Origin: Biomphalaria glabrata
Lineage: Eukaryota > Mollusca > Gastropoda > Planorbidae
Length of the DNA stretch: 64,000 nucleotides
Direction of reading: 5' to 3'
Assembly (NCBI RefSeq): GCF_947242115.1
Contig: NC_074718.1
Location: forward strand, 44,016,699-44,080,698
The notes beneath the pieces are model-generated. The model was not told where the DNA came from, did no database searches, and saw only the letters and a program-made list of their open reading frames with translations. The position numbers and the translations under genes were made by a program. This document shows positions 25,501-35,652 of this stretch, one piece after another (the stretch's first letter is position 1; each line of letters opens with the position of its first letter).

Positions 25501-28500
25501 AGCTAGCAAAGTGAACCTTCCAGGCGTGGACCGGGTCAGTTATTCTGGCTACATCACAGTCGATCAACATTACGATAGCAATCTGTTCTTTTGGTTTTTT
25601 CCCGCTTCTGAGGTTAGTTAATTATATTGGTTATTTCCCTTGAGCATTGCAAATCAATTTATTTTTAACTTTTTTTTTTTATGTTACAATAGTTATACTC
25701 GTAGATTTTTTTTAAAGTCAACTGTTATTTTTAACATTTTTTATGTCACAATAGTCAGCACACGAAGATTTTGTAAAAGTCTACTGTTATGTCCTCATTG
25801 TAAATAGACTGATATATCCGAATGACATGGTGTAGAGAGTTTCTTTAAAACAGTAACCCTCTTGATTAGGTTGGCGATCATCAAACACAACTGAGTTCGG
25901 GTCTATATTGAAACTCTGGGTTTCTTGATATGCAGTCAAATGGGGTTTTGCCACTCAGACTGTCACACATCATACACTTAGTCTGTTTTATTTTCCTAGC
26001 TTTTTAATGGGCCCATTTAACATTTAATACAAAACAATTTTTCATTTAACAGATTTTACCAGAAGATTCTCCATTGCTCATTTATTTAAATGGAGGTCCA
26101 GGAAACTCTTCAATGATTGGTCTGTTTGAAGAAGTTGGCCCACTTTTCGTTAATGAAGATGGACAAGGTAAGGTATATTCACAATTTATGTTTTGCTGTC
26201 ACAATTATATTTATTGTATATTTATATAATTATACCTGTAGCTAAAATTAAACAATATTCACAGTGACAATTAAACTATAAAAAAGTAAAATACCACTTT
26301 TAGACCTTGTGATCTTAAGGGCAGATTATGCTAAGGTCATCTGTTTCTATGGCTAATGGTGAACAGGGTAAGTCATATGACCAACACAATGGCCAACCAC
26401 CTTAACTTTCTCCAGCTAATGTCAGGTACCCAATGGAGTTTAGGTGGACTCATAGGCCTAACTCCTAAGATCCTGAAATTCAAAATCCCAATTCTCACTC
26501 AGATTCAAAACCCTGGAGACCTCACTTTGGAAGCCAAGCACTTTAACTCTCAGCCACCACACACCTACAATGAAATTATAAGTTTAGATAACTCTTTTGA
26601 GCTTGCCAGAAATGAGAAAAAAAAATGTAACACACAAACCCTAGTCATCACAATAGTTTAAAAGTTCATTACTGTTTCATAGCTTTATTTATTAGCAGTC
26701 TGCTAAAGTTGTATAAATTGAAAACTTAGTTTTTGTAATATTGTCTTCGACCCTAGTTACTGAGCGGCCAGTTCACTGGACCAAGACATTTTCTGTGGTC
26801 TTCATTGATAACCCTGTAGGTAAATCTTTTCAAATCTTTGTTGAATTATTTAGGGAGTGTAATTAGTATTTAATTTTGTTGTTGTTTTTTGTTCATTTTA
26901 TTAAATGAGCTGTTTTTTTTTAATTTTAGGTCAATGTTGGCTTTAGTTATTGCCAACCTGGAGGAGAATCCAAAACAAATCAAGATGTTGCAGATAATCT
27001 CTATATGTAAGATGTCCTTTTAATAATACAGATCATCACATACAATTGATATAACAACTTTTAAAAGTGTTTTTAGAATAGTTCATTTTAATCTCAAAAC
27101 CCAAATTTCCAGCAAAAAGTCTCCAACAAAACTGCATCTTACTTCTGCTCTATCTCAACTCACCTCTATACCAAAACCAATTGTTATTGAAGGTCTGAAC
27201 ACGACCTGTGAGATGGCACTGATCTATTGGTCTAAACTGCCTACCGATTCTGACATCGCAGGCCAGTGTTCAAACCTTCTTTAACCATTGGTATCGCCCA
27301 TACACGCACCCTAACCCATATTTACCTATTTAACCACTGTACAGTGGACATGTACACACAAAATATAACTTAAGGATGAACTATAACTATTCTTGTACCA
27401 GAGCCATATCCTCAAATTATATACTTATATTAAAGTTACAATTTATAACTAGTATGTTATTAGAACACATTTTTTTAAATTATCACTGAACAAAATTTTT
27501 ATATATTTATTTTTATTCATCTCTTATTTCTCTTTCTTCATCACCGCTTCTCTCCCTTTTCTGCACTGTTTCTCACACCCTCTTTCTATCTCACTTTTTA
27601 AACTAATAAGGATACATAGATATATAGTTTATAATTGGTTATATAAATAAACCCATGACACTATGCTTTTTTTTATCTTTCAGCTTTCTAAGCCAGTTCC
27701 TACAACTGTACCCCGACTATCAACAAAATGATCTCTACATAGGTGGTCAGGTATATAGCCTACATGCAGACATGTAAAACATCTATGATTGGTTGACATT
27801 TGTAAATAGTTTTGTCTTTCTCTATTGTATATCAAAATTGGCCATCTTGTGATGTTTCTATATGGACATGAAAACTTAAGTATAGGACACAACAGTTAAC
27901 TTTTTTTCTTTTACTTGCACTGGAGAGTTGCCCCAGTCTTGTATAATGCTTGAGTCTCATAAAGTGGAAAAACAGTCCACATTCACTTTTAAATGATGGA
28001 CTATATGTAGGCCTGTTGATTATAGGGCAGATGATGTAAAAGTCATCTATTTCTGTGGCCCCTAGTTAATGAGGGTTTCATGTGGCCATCACAACGACCT
28101 ACCGCCTTTACTTTGTATCCACTAATGTCAAGTACCCATTAGAGCTTGGTGGACTCAGAGGTGTCCTAAAGAACCCCAAGTTTAAAATACCAGTCTTCAC
28201 CAGGATTTGAACCCAGGACCCTCAGATTCTGAAGCCAATTGCTTTACCTCTCAGCCACCATGCATCCAGGCCTGTTGGATACTTTAAAGACTTTTTTCAT
28301 TTAATACTGTCACTAATCATCAATAGTGCTGATGTCACAATCTAAGATGGTACTATGATAGATGTCACGTTGAAGATTATCTATATCACACTATCAATGA
28401 TCGTGGTTGCCGAGGATTCAGAAATCGTCAGTTGATAAGATGATCATCTAGAAGTTGCTAGTTGATAAGAGGATCATCTAGAAGTTGCCAGTTGATAAGA

Positions 28501-31500
28501 GGATCATCTAGAAGTTACTAGTTGACAAGTTGATCTAAGTATACTATTATATATTCAATGAAGAAACTTCTCTTCATCTAAAACAAATACTTTAATTCAA
28601 AACTTGGAAAAGCTATTCACAAATAATTACAATGGTTGAATGTTCTTGAATAGAATAAATGATTCACACAATAATATAATTATGTTTTCTTTCTTGAGTT
28701 CTAACACTAAACTCTAGTACATGTTCTCTCTAACACATTCCGCACAAGGCTGGCGGTAATATCTCTCGGCTTACAAAGCTTGGGCGTTACCACGTGACCA
28801 ACGTCTCTCCGCTGCATGGCCAACCAATAAATGCAGCTCAAAGAACAATAATTCATACCTCCAACCAATCACATTCAATCCCAAAACATAATTCTGCTGC
28901 GTGATGTAAAATTCCCGAGGTGGGTGAAGTTCTGGTAACCTTGGCTAAATATAGATACAGTGTACGTGACAAATACTTTAATACTTTAATAAAATAGATA
29001 TATTGATTTTTTCCCCAATACCTAAATGTGAGCAATGCATATTCTTTTCATTTAAAATGCAATTAATTATATAGACTAAAAGGCTTGAGTTTTAGCTTAT
29101 AAAATGTAAATATAATAATAAGGCTAGTCTTCGAGTCCGAATATTAGTGAGGAATGCAGTATTTCCCATGGCTGCGCAGTCCCAGCTGTGACCTACATAT
29201 TTTGCCACAACCAGTTCAAGCATAGCCATTGTCCGCAGGCAGTCGATTTAGATTTTCTTTTCGCCGTCTGCGTTTATCCTCGGCAGCAGATTTTCTTATG
29301 GTCTCAAATGTGTATCCCGCGGCCTTTGTGAGTGACCTCCAGCTGTCTCGTTCTGAGGCAGCATGCAATCAGGTGCACTCTTCTATGTCAGCCAAGGAAA
29401 GTTGACGCCTAAGCTGGTCTTTGAAGCGTTTTCGTGGGGCACCTCTTTTACGTCGACCACCATTTAGCTCACCAAAAAAGACTGCCTTTGGCATATGGGA
29501 TATGTGCCCTGCCCAGCGCAACTGTCGGACCTCTACCATAATGTCAAGTCAAAATGTAACTATAATGATCAAACCTTCCCTTTTGACTTGACATTATGGT
29601 AGAGGTGTGGAAGGGGAGAGGGAATCTTTTTGGAGTTGGCATTTCTTAAACTTTGGACGAAGAGTTCAGAGAAAAAATCAAGATCAAACACTGATTAAAA
29701 GCAGGCCTAAATTATTTTAAAGAAGAAAATGACAACAGATGGAGCCAACCACAAGACAAACTAGATCATTTCAATAATCTGAAAACTATACATTGAATTT
29801 TAAAAATATGTATACATTTTTTTTGTTTTAATAAATTTATATTAGTATAACACATTTCATTGGACTTCTCTAGTCCTATGCAGGGAAATATGTGCCAGCG
29901 TTTGTTTACAAGATTCACACAGAGATGACAACCTCAGAGCCAGTTGTGTCTATCAATCTCCGAGGCATTTATATAGGTGGGGGTCTATGTGATCCAGCCA
30001 AGGTAACTATACTTTCATATTGCTATATGGTTTATATAGGTGGGAGTCTATGTGATCCAGCCAAGGTAACTATACCTTCATATTGCTATATATTTTAGGG
30101 TTAAAAAAATAAAGAAAATAATTATTGATCCTGTTAATACTTGGTAATGGGCATGATCGCTGAGGGGTAAAGCACTCAGCATTTAAACCAAAGGTTTCAA
30201 GTTCAAATCCAGGTGAAGACTGAATCCACCCAACTCTAATAGGTAACTAACATACATTGGTGAATTAACAGTAGTTGGTCATTGTGCTGGCCACATGTCG
30301 CCTTTCCTAACTGTCTGCCATAGAAAAAGAAGAGCTTTACTTCATCTGCCCTGATAGTTTGTAAGGTCTAAAAAGAGTACCTTAATACTTGATATGTTCA
30401 GCATTTAAAAAATTAGATAATTGCCACTGTATACTAGCTGTCTATGTTGAAAATAAAGAAGTAACGTTAGTCCCATGTAAAAAGCAAAGTTGTATATCAT
30501 TGATTTTTCTCTTATCTTTAGATGCTGCCATTGTTTCCGGAACTTCTTGTCGCCATGGGGATGATAAGTGCGAAAAAAGGAAAAGATATCACAGATAAAA
30601 TCAAATATGCTAAAGATAAACACAATCACTTAGGAAAACATCTGGAGGCTATTATGGTGAGTTATGCTATAACATCGGCTCTAATTTACAGTAACTGACT
30701 TGATATGTACTCACAAGTTTAGTCTTCAATATAAAGCAGGATTATATTAATAAACTAATTAAAATAACAATAATAATAATATCTTTATTATCTTGAAGGA
30801 AATTTGTCTTACAATTTGTGCATTGCACGTAAAAGACTATTAGAATGATAGCGAACAAAAAAATATAAGTTCATACAAGTGTATACATGAACTTGCATGA
30901 TAAGGCAACTGAAACAAAATCTTCTATTATATTGAACTAAAGATGATTTCTATAAGGAAATTGATAAACTGACACAATGTTATTGTTTCCTCCCCAGGAT
31001 ATCCTTGAAAATGTCTTTATCACGCCGCAAAAAACTTTAGGCTACAGAGAAATGGACAACTTACTGACAACAAAGGGAGGATATTTTCTTTTTTTTTTTT
31101 TATTAATTCATTTTTATAAAGATTCTGGTGCTGTTGTATTTGCTGTATGTTTTCTTGATGAGCTATGAGACCTACAACAGTTTGTTTTTTTAATAGAAAT
31201 GGACAAACAGGCAATTAAACCAACATTTTGTAAGTGTTCTAGAAAGACATGCTTATCCCAAGAGAAGCGTATGTGATTGTTGATCAAATATGGTGGTCAG
31301 CTGGATAAAAATAAAATTTCCATTTTCATTTTTTTTTAATTTACAAATATTTAGTCACAGCTTATAATTTTTAACTAAGGATGTAATGTGTTTCTTTTTG
31401 TCTTTATTTTTCTCTTCCCTGGTTTTACTGTTTCTTTCGTTTTAAATTGTATCCTTTTTTTTTTAAGCTTCATCTCATAAGTTAACTGTTACTTTCAATC

Positions 31501-34245
31501 AAAAATTCAACTGTTTGTTAACAGAATCCTCACTGTAGATTCAATTCATTAATTCTTAGAGGTTTTATTTTGTAACATTAACTCTTTCTGTCCAGGAATA
31601 CAAATGGCATTTTCAAAACTATTTAAACCAAAGACATGTCCAGCAAGCCATCCATGCAAGACCAACTGAGTACACAATGTTCACAGATCATGTCATAAAG
31701 TCTATGGCAGCTGATTTCTTGACGGGAGTCTCTGTGGAACTAGAAACTATTCTTCACTTGTATAAGGTAAGAAGTAGCAGACAATAGGAGACTCTGTAAT
31801 AGACTCTTATGTTTGTAAAATGTTTGACATGTTTCGGATGTTCCTTCAGAGTTGAAGATAGTTTACTTCCTAGTCCAAACCTCCCGCAGGACAACAGGGG
31901 ATGGGAGCGGACAGGATTTGAACCCTCGACCATCGATAAATCCGAACGACAGTCCAGCGCGTAAACCGCATGACCAGGCAGCCATCGCCTTATAAATGTG
32001 TTGGATCCATCGAGGGAATAATCTCAGTTCATTTCAACATTTTATTAATTTAGGCCTTTTATAAAAACTACACTATACTCGTCCCCACTCCCTATTATAA
32101 AACAAAAAATCTATTTTCATCAAGTTTTGGTTATTGAAAAAGGAAAATAGATGAATAATTCAGAATAAATACTGAATAATTCAATCTAGGACCAAGGTTT
32201 GCTTAATGGAAATTCTATGACTTAATTTTTTTAAATCTAAGAATAAGGGAAAGTGAAAATCATGACTAATTTTATATTCTATAGTGTTTCATGATTTACG
32301 TCTGTTGCGAATATCTACCCTGAATTAGTTAACTGCTCATGTTTTCTTAAGGCACTTTATTTTAGAGGTGATATTTTCATAGCATTTACAAATAGTAAAA
32401 ATGTAAAATCTGTTGAGATTAAACATTAATGTGTGTGTAGTTTAATCATGAATTATCTCCCCTTAGGTTTTAATCTTCAATGGACAAATGGACATGGTGG
32501 TCAGTGTCCCAATGGCTGAAGCATTCCTACAAGATCTGGACTGGTCTGGTAAGGAGGAGTATCTAGATGGGGATAAAGTGACCTGGTTGGATGACCAAGG
32601 AGATGTTGCTGGCTATGTGACTCAAGTCAAAAATTTAACTAGGGTAATCTGTCTTTCCTAACTTACTGGTGAATAATACAATTCTTCAGTTAAACTAGAT
32701 CAGCGGTTCTCAACCTTTTATGCTCGGCGACCCCTTTTTACAATCCCCCACTCTGCTGCAATTCCCCCCACACACACACAGCAATAGAAGAGTAGACAAT
32801 AACAATCTATATTTTCGATGGTCTTAGGTGAACTCTGGCAAATCATCAATCGACCCCCAGGGGGGGTCGCGACCCACAGGTTGAGAACCCCTGAGCTAGT
32901 TATAATATTAGAGAAAATGTATCATAATTTCAATGCATCATCAGATAAATGTCTCATAATCAAATATTGTTTTAGTGATACAATATTGGTTATCTACGTG
33001 ATTCCAGATTTAGTTCATCTGACCTTTAGTGAATAAGTTACTTGGTGAAAAAGTCTATGGGGAAAATAGTCTGTAGACTAACAAAAAAAAAAAGAAAAAC
33101 TGGTTATGGACTTCCATAGTTTCAAGAACATAGCACATCGGGGCAATGCTTCTCAGGCTCAACATGAGACTCGGGTAAAAATGGTCTTTAAAGGAGACTA
33201 TTAGGGAAACAAAACAGAATCCCCATTGGGGTGCCTTAGAACTGAATTCATTGCACTGGTGGGGATGAAAGAAAACCCAAACAAACATGTCACTGTTTTT
33301 CAATAGGCCATTTTTATGGCAGACTCCTGCCTGGCTGATGTGGTACAGAGAAGGAATACGTGGGAGTTTCCTGGTGTGCTCGGCTTTTGCCCTGGCTTCT
33401 GACACCAAACATCTTAAAATATGAGTCATCGGTAATAGGGAAGTAAAAGTTTAAATCTACTTGGATGTTTATATTCACCACTACAAGTCCACCTTTCATT
33501 TTGAGGTAGAGGTGGTTTAAAGAAGTAACTTGAGGGGATTTCCTATTCCACCTTACATCCACTATTCATGAGGAGAAAGCAAGTGGCCATAATCAATTTA
33601 AGTTGTTAGTTAATAAATTTCCCTTCAGTTGGAAAATGGTGGAGAGTGTTTCCTTATGTCTGCTCTTTAAGAGAAAGCTTTACTAAATGTCAAATTTCTA
33701 CGTCCTGACTCTTTTTATGTACAATTACATAGGCATTTGTTATATTAATTATTGCATTGATATAGCTTGTTGATTAGGACATCTTTATATCATGACTTTC
33801 TAGTAACATTAAGTTCTACAGTTTGACTTTCTAGTAACTAAACCAGTTCTACAGTTTGACATTTTAGTAACTAAACCAGTTCTACTGTTTGACTTTCTAG
33901 TAACAAGTTCTACAGTTTGACTTTCTAGTAACTAAACCAGTTCTAAAGTTTGACCTTCTAGTAACTAAAACAGTTCTACTGTTTGACTTTCTAGTAACAA
34001 AACCAGTTCTACAGTTTGACTTTTTAGTAACTAAACCAGTTATTTCCTTCTTCTGCAGATATAAAAACTATATTTTTGGAAATGTTTACAGAAACATTAA
34101 TACCTTTTTCAAACCTGACATTAATTTTCTAAGTATATTTTCTTTGTAGGTTATTGTAAGGAACGCAGGCCACAGGGCAGCTATTGACAAACCAGACTGG
34201 GTTCTGAACATGATGACTCATTTCATCAGTGATAACAGTTTCTAG
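20123..34245 (+). CDS. CPVL-like: CPVL-like serine carboxypeptidase (S10 family)
   Basis: Twelve exons: 20123-20242, 25494-25612, 26053-26167, 26757-26815, 26930-27006, 27684-27750, 29874-30002, 30522-30656, 30998-31144, 31596-31766, 32467-32643, 34150-34245 (TAG). They give 469 residues; human CPVL has 476. The family removes C-terminal residues from peptides in the secretory/lysosomal system. Seen: [16 protein letters not shown] (oxyanion region), [22 protein letters not shown] with the nucleophile Ser, [18 protein letters not shown] with the Asp, and [13 protein letters not shown] with the His, so the triad is intact. Oddities: family GESYAG is GQSYAG; PVGxGFS is PVNVGFS; exon 9 carries T13 in frame ([18 protein letters not shown]) before a GCT|GTATGT donor; exon 4 uses CCT|GTAGGT although a GTAAAT donor lies 4 bp further on. 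The first exon enters in phase 1, so an upstream signal-peptide exon is expected but not found; ATG 20143 is the fallback start. Boundaries of exons 1, 4 and 9 are the least certain. Confidence 0.88.
20356..22694. mobile_element. 2.3-kb non-autonomous TIR transposon with internal repeat arrays
   Basis: The left end CACTGGCGGATCCAGGGG and right end CTGGATCCGCCAGTG are inverted repeats, each next to C/G homopolymer stretches, inside (CA)n-like flanks that blur any target duplication. Internally there are three or four copies of a unit around GGGGGGGGGCGGTCC and AAAATTAGTTGAAT (about 20369, 20615, 20778, 20952), a 98-bp array (22133-22470) and a (TA)n run (about 22550-22596). No transposase frame was found. 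It lies in the first visible intron of the carboxypeptidase. Superfamily not assigned; hAT-like is a guess. Confidence 0.7.
22133..22470. repeat. 98-99-bp tandem array with a GGGGCTTCGCCCC hairpin, 4 copies
   Basis: Each unit carries CGGGGCTTCGCCCCGAACTC, then TGATGAATAATGA and GTCAGGAGAAT. The GGGGC/GCCCC arms can pair around a TTC loop. The array is internal to the 20356-22694 element. Confidence 0.85.
23100..23880 (-). mobile_element. LINE C-terminal fragment split by a hAT MITE
   Basis: On the minus strand 23800-23880 reads [20 protein letters not shown], then after the inserted element 23100-23290 continues with [23 protein letters not shown] and an ACTAAG-type tail. It is the same LINE family as 24340-24560, which lies in the opposite orientation. 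Confidence 0.75.
23291..23791 (+). mobile_element. hAT-type MITE inserted in a LINE
   Basis: 501 bp, starting CAGGGGTAGACTGG and ending CCAGTCCACCCCTG, with exact 8-bp target duplications AGGAAGGT at 23283-23290 and 23792-23799. GGGCCGGTACCCAAATGGGC lies near the left end and AATTTATGGGCCGG near the right. No transposase frame. Confidence 0.92.
24340..24560 (+). mobile_element. LINE ORF2 C-terminal fragment
   Basis: The frame reads [19 protein letters not shown], then [19 protein letters not shown], and after a frame change [18 protein letters not shown]-like sequence and an ACTAAGGTAAAGG tail. This is the standard C-terminal end of a widespread animal LINE. The preceding 24155-24340 may be more decayed LINE sequence. 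Confidence 0.8.
24598..24845 (+). mobile_element. LINE 3'-end fragment (WNGLPE family), best-preserved copy
   Basis: The plus frame reads [18 protein letters not shown], then [30 protein letters not shown] and a stop, followed by the ACGTAATCATCTTC and ATAAGATAAGA tail seen at 44985-45215. Confidence 0.8.
25011..25275 (+). repeat. tRNA-derived SINE family A
   Basis: Head with GGATTTGAATCC (B box) then GATGAAGACTGGGGATTT, AGCTCTATTGGGTACC, ACTGGCCAC and ATGACCTTTACATCATCTGC near the end. The same family recurs at 26302, 28015, 30148, 41096, 42897, 43255 and 44758. Confidence 0.8.
26302..26568 (-). repeat. tRNA-derived SINE family A
   Basis: Antisense copy in intron 3 of the carboxypeptidase, running from AAGGGCAGATTATGC to CTCTCAGCCACCACAC. 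Its tRNA-like head is at the right-hand end. Confidence 0.75.
27080..27660. other. Carboxypeptidase intron 5, nothing recognised
   Basis: No repeat family or exon was recognised, except a possible decayed SINE near 27195-27290. Confidence 0.3.
28015..28268 (-). repeat. tRNA-derived SINE family A
   Basis: Antisense copy with GGGCAGATGATGTAAAAGTC, AACGACCTACCGCC, GGATTTGAACCCAGGACC (B box) and CTCTCAGCCACCATGC. Confidence 0.85.
28427..28518 (+). repeat. 30-bp minisatellite, about 3 copies
   Basis: Unit AGTTGATAAGAGGATCATCT followed by AGAAGTTGCT, in carboxypeptidase intron 6. Confidence 0.9.
28560..29105. other. Intron sequence, unclassified
   Basis: The part near 28740-28830 is less AT-rich (CTGGCGGTAATATCTCTCGG). 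It could be an old repeat, but no family is recognised. Confidence 0.3.
29110..29606 (-). mobile_element. LINE C-terminal end with an inverted 5' stub
   Basis: The minus-strand frame reads [20 protein letters not shown], then [55 protein letters not shown] and [18 protein letters not shown], then tail CTTCGAGTCCG and (ATT)n near 29113. At its 5' end the last 26 bases (29529-29554) are repeated in inverted orientation at 29581-29606, 26 bp away. Confidence 0.85.
29971..30096 (+). repeat. 63-bp tandem duplication across the exon 7 donor
   Basis: The segment starting ATATAGGTGG that contains the exon end CTATGTGATCCAGCCAAG and the following intron GTAACTATA is repeated once 63 bp downstream (starts at 29971 and 30034; donors after 30002 and 30065). 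The copies differ at only a few bases. Confidence 0.95.
30148..30366 (+). repeat. tRNA-derived SINE family A
   Basis: Head TGATCGCTGAGGGGTAAAGC (A box) and GTTCAAATCC (B box), then GGTGAAGACTG, ACTCTAATAGGTAAC, GTGCTGGCCACATG and CTTCATCTGCCC. Confidence 0.85.
30765..30845 (-). mobile_element. LINE 3' tail (GCACAAATTGTAAGACAAAT family)
   Basis: On the minus strand: GTGCAATGCACAAATTGTAA then GACAAATTTCC and AATAAAGATATTATTATTATT. Related copies at 48885-48975 and 52765-52850. Confidence 0.75.
31815..31986 (-). repeat. SINE family B, close copy of 8935-9112
   Basis: Nearly the whole 170 bp matches the 8935 copy, including TTCGGATGTTCCTTCAGAG, ACTTCCTAGTCCAAACCTCC, GGATTTGAACCCTCGACC and CCGCATGACCAGGCAGCCAT. 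The high similarity implies recent activity. Lies in carboxypeptidase intron 10. Confidence 0.88.
32701..32893 (-). mobile_element. SPIN-like hAT MITE (copy 2)
   Basis: Starts CAGCGGTTCTCAACC and ends GGTTGAGAACCCCTG, with GGGGTCGCGACCC and TTTCGATGGTCTTAGG. It is the inverse orientation of 985-1183 and shares its interior. The flanks AACTAGAT and AGCTAGTT do not form a clean 8-bp duplication. Confidence 0.85.
32900..33795. other. Carboxypeptidase intron 11, unclassified
   Basis: A 124-codon minus-strand open frame (33055-33429) shows no recognisable motif and includes an F run from a T tract; treated as chance. Confidence 0.3.
33797..34042 (+). repeat. 33-bp minisatellite, about 8 copies
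   Basis: Unit AGTTCTACAGTTTGACTTTC followed by TAGTAACTAAACC, with some shortened units. It ends about 110 bp upstream of the last carboxypeptidase exon. Confidence 0.9.
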
Positions 34246-34406
34246 AGATTCAAAGGAATAAACCACACTCATTTGAGACATTAACAGTTTTTGTAAACTG
34301 TTTAAAACCATGCAAATGTCAATGTTTTGAACACTGCTATTAACTTCATCAAAGCTCTGGACATAGACACACTGTCATTGACATCAAATACACAGTCAAC
34401 ATGAAG

Positions 34407-34416
34407 AATAAATAAA
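34407..34416 (+). promoter_or_regulatory. Candidate polyadenylation signal of the carboxypeptidase
   Basis: Two overlapping AATAAA hexamers about 160 bases after the TAG stop. A further AATAAA at 34784-34789 may be an alternative distal site. Confidence 0.5.
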
Positions 34417-34992
34417 CGATGGCGTCCCAAGGCTGGTTAGAAAAATGATTGAGTTGATATTGAATAATCACCTTCACCTGTCCCTTAATATTTTGAACCA
34501 TTGGGGCGAGACAAACAAAAAAGTAGAATTCTATGTTTCAATGTTTCAGTCCACAACTTCTTACTGTGAGCACACCATGTTGCTATTTCAGTGTTAGAAA
34601 TTTAGAAAATACACTCTAGGTCTTAACACACACACACAAAACGGAGAACCAACTTCATTGCACTAAATTGTATGTCTGTCTACATTCTATGTCAACCATT
34701 GTATGCACAGTATTTATAAATTATAACATCATCCATATGGTAATTGTGAATTATTTTGTTGTTGTGTATTTGGCTTAAGGCTGAATAAAAAAAAAAATAT
34801 TTTTGAAGCTATTTTATGGCATATGACATATTTTATGTGCCAAAAAAACAGAATGGCATCTTTTAAGTTTGTTTGATTATAAGCAGAAATGAGAATAGCT
34901 ACAATCAAGGCTAAAAATAGATTCTGACCATATGACCCACTGCTCCAGTATTAAAGATTTGAAAAATAAAATTGTTTCAAAATAATTACAGA

Positions 34993-35187
34993 CTTTAGCC
35001 TGCTGTGTAGGCTTGACTTTGTTGTAGTTGTACAGATGTGACATGACTTTAGTCTGCTGTGTAGGCTTGACTTTGTTGTAGCTGTACAGCTGTGACATGA
35101 CATTAGCCTGCTGTGTAGGCTTGACTTTGTTGTAGCTGTACAGCTGTGACATGACATTAGCCTGCTGTGTAGGCTTGACTTTGTTGG
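34993..35187 (+). repeat. 54-bp minisatellite, 3.6 copies
   Basis: Unit contains TAGCCTGCTGTGTAGGCTTG, ACTTTGTTGTAGCTGTACAG and CTGTGACATGA. Because 54 is divisible by three, it leaves open repetitive frames on the minus strand, which are not genes. Confidence 0.92.
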
Positions 35188-35599
35188 AAAATTTGTGTTA
35201 GTTTTGTTAGAATTCATTTGTCATGCACAATAAGAAAATGTTTCTATGAGAAGATGTGTGTAGAGTTAAATCTGACTCCAACTGGTTAACAAATAGTATG
35301 GTATTATATTTTTAATCTAATTCAATAGCAACAAAAAAAAAGTATTTTAAAAATATTTTTCTTGTTAATCTAATTCAATAACATTAAAAATTAGCATGAG
35401 AACTAATGTTATATTAAGCATTGTTTGGGCTACTGTGTTGGGATATATTTTCTCTCCATCAAATGTAACGCACAGACATTATAACGCACATAACATTTTT
35501 TCCTCCACTATCATTGATTAAAGGTAATTCTGACGTTTAGATAGCAATCCAAATATAAGAGAGAAAAATGCTAGTTAAGTAGAACATTATATGGTGCAT

Positions 35600-35652
35600 T
35601 CTTCATTTAGCTTTGGACTCGAAGACAAGCCTTATTATTATTATTATTGTAT
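35600..35652 (+). mobile_element. LINE 3' tail fragment
   Basis: TAGCTTTGGACTCGAAGACA then AGCCTTATTATTATTATTATT; plus-orientation tail of the 29110-type LINE. Confidence 0.65.

Noticed and set aside
33055-33429. 124-codon minus-strand open frame in a carboxypeptidase intron
   Set aside because: No motif, contains a homopolymer-encoded F run, overlaps another frame equally open, and lies inside a well-supported intron.
34877-35217. Repetitive minus-strand frames (MSQLYSYNKVKPTQQ repeats)
   Set aside because: Produced by a 54-bp minisatellite whose length is a multiple of three; there is no other coding evidence.
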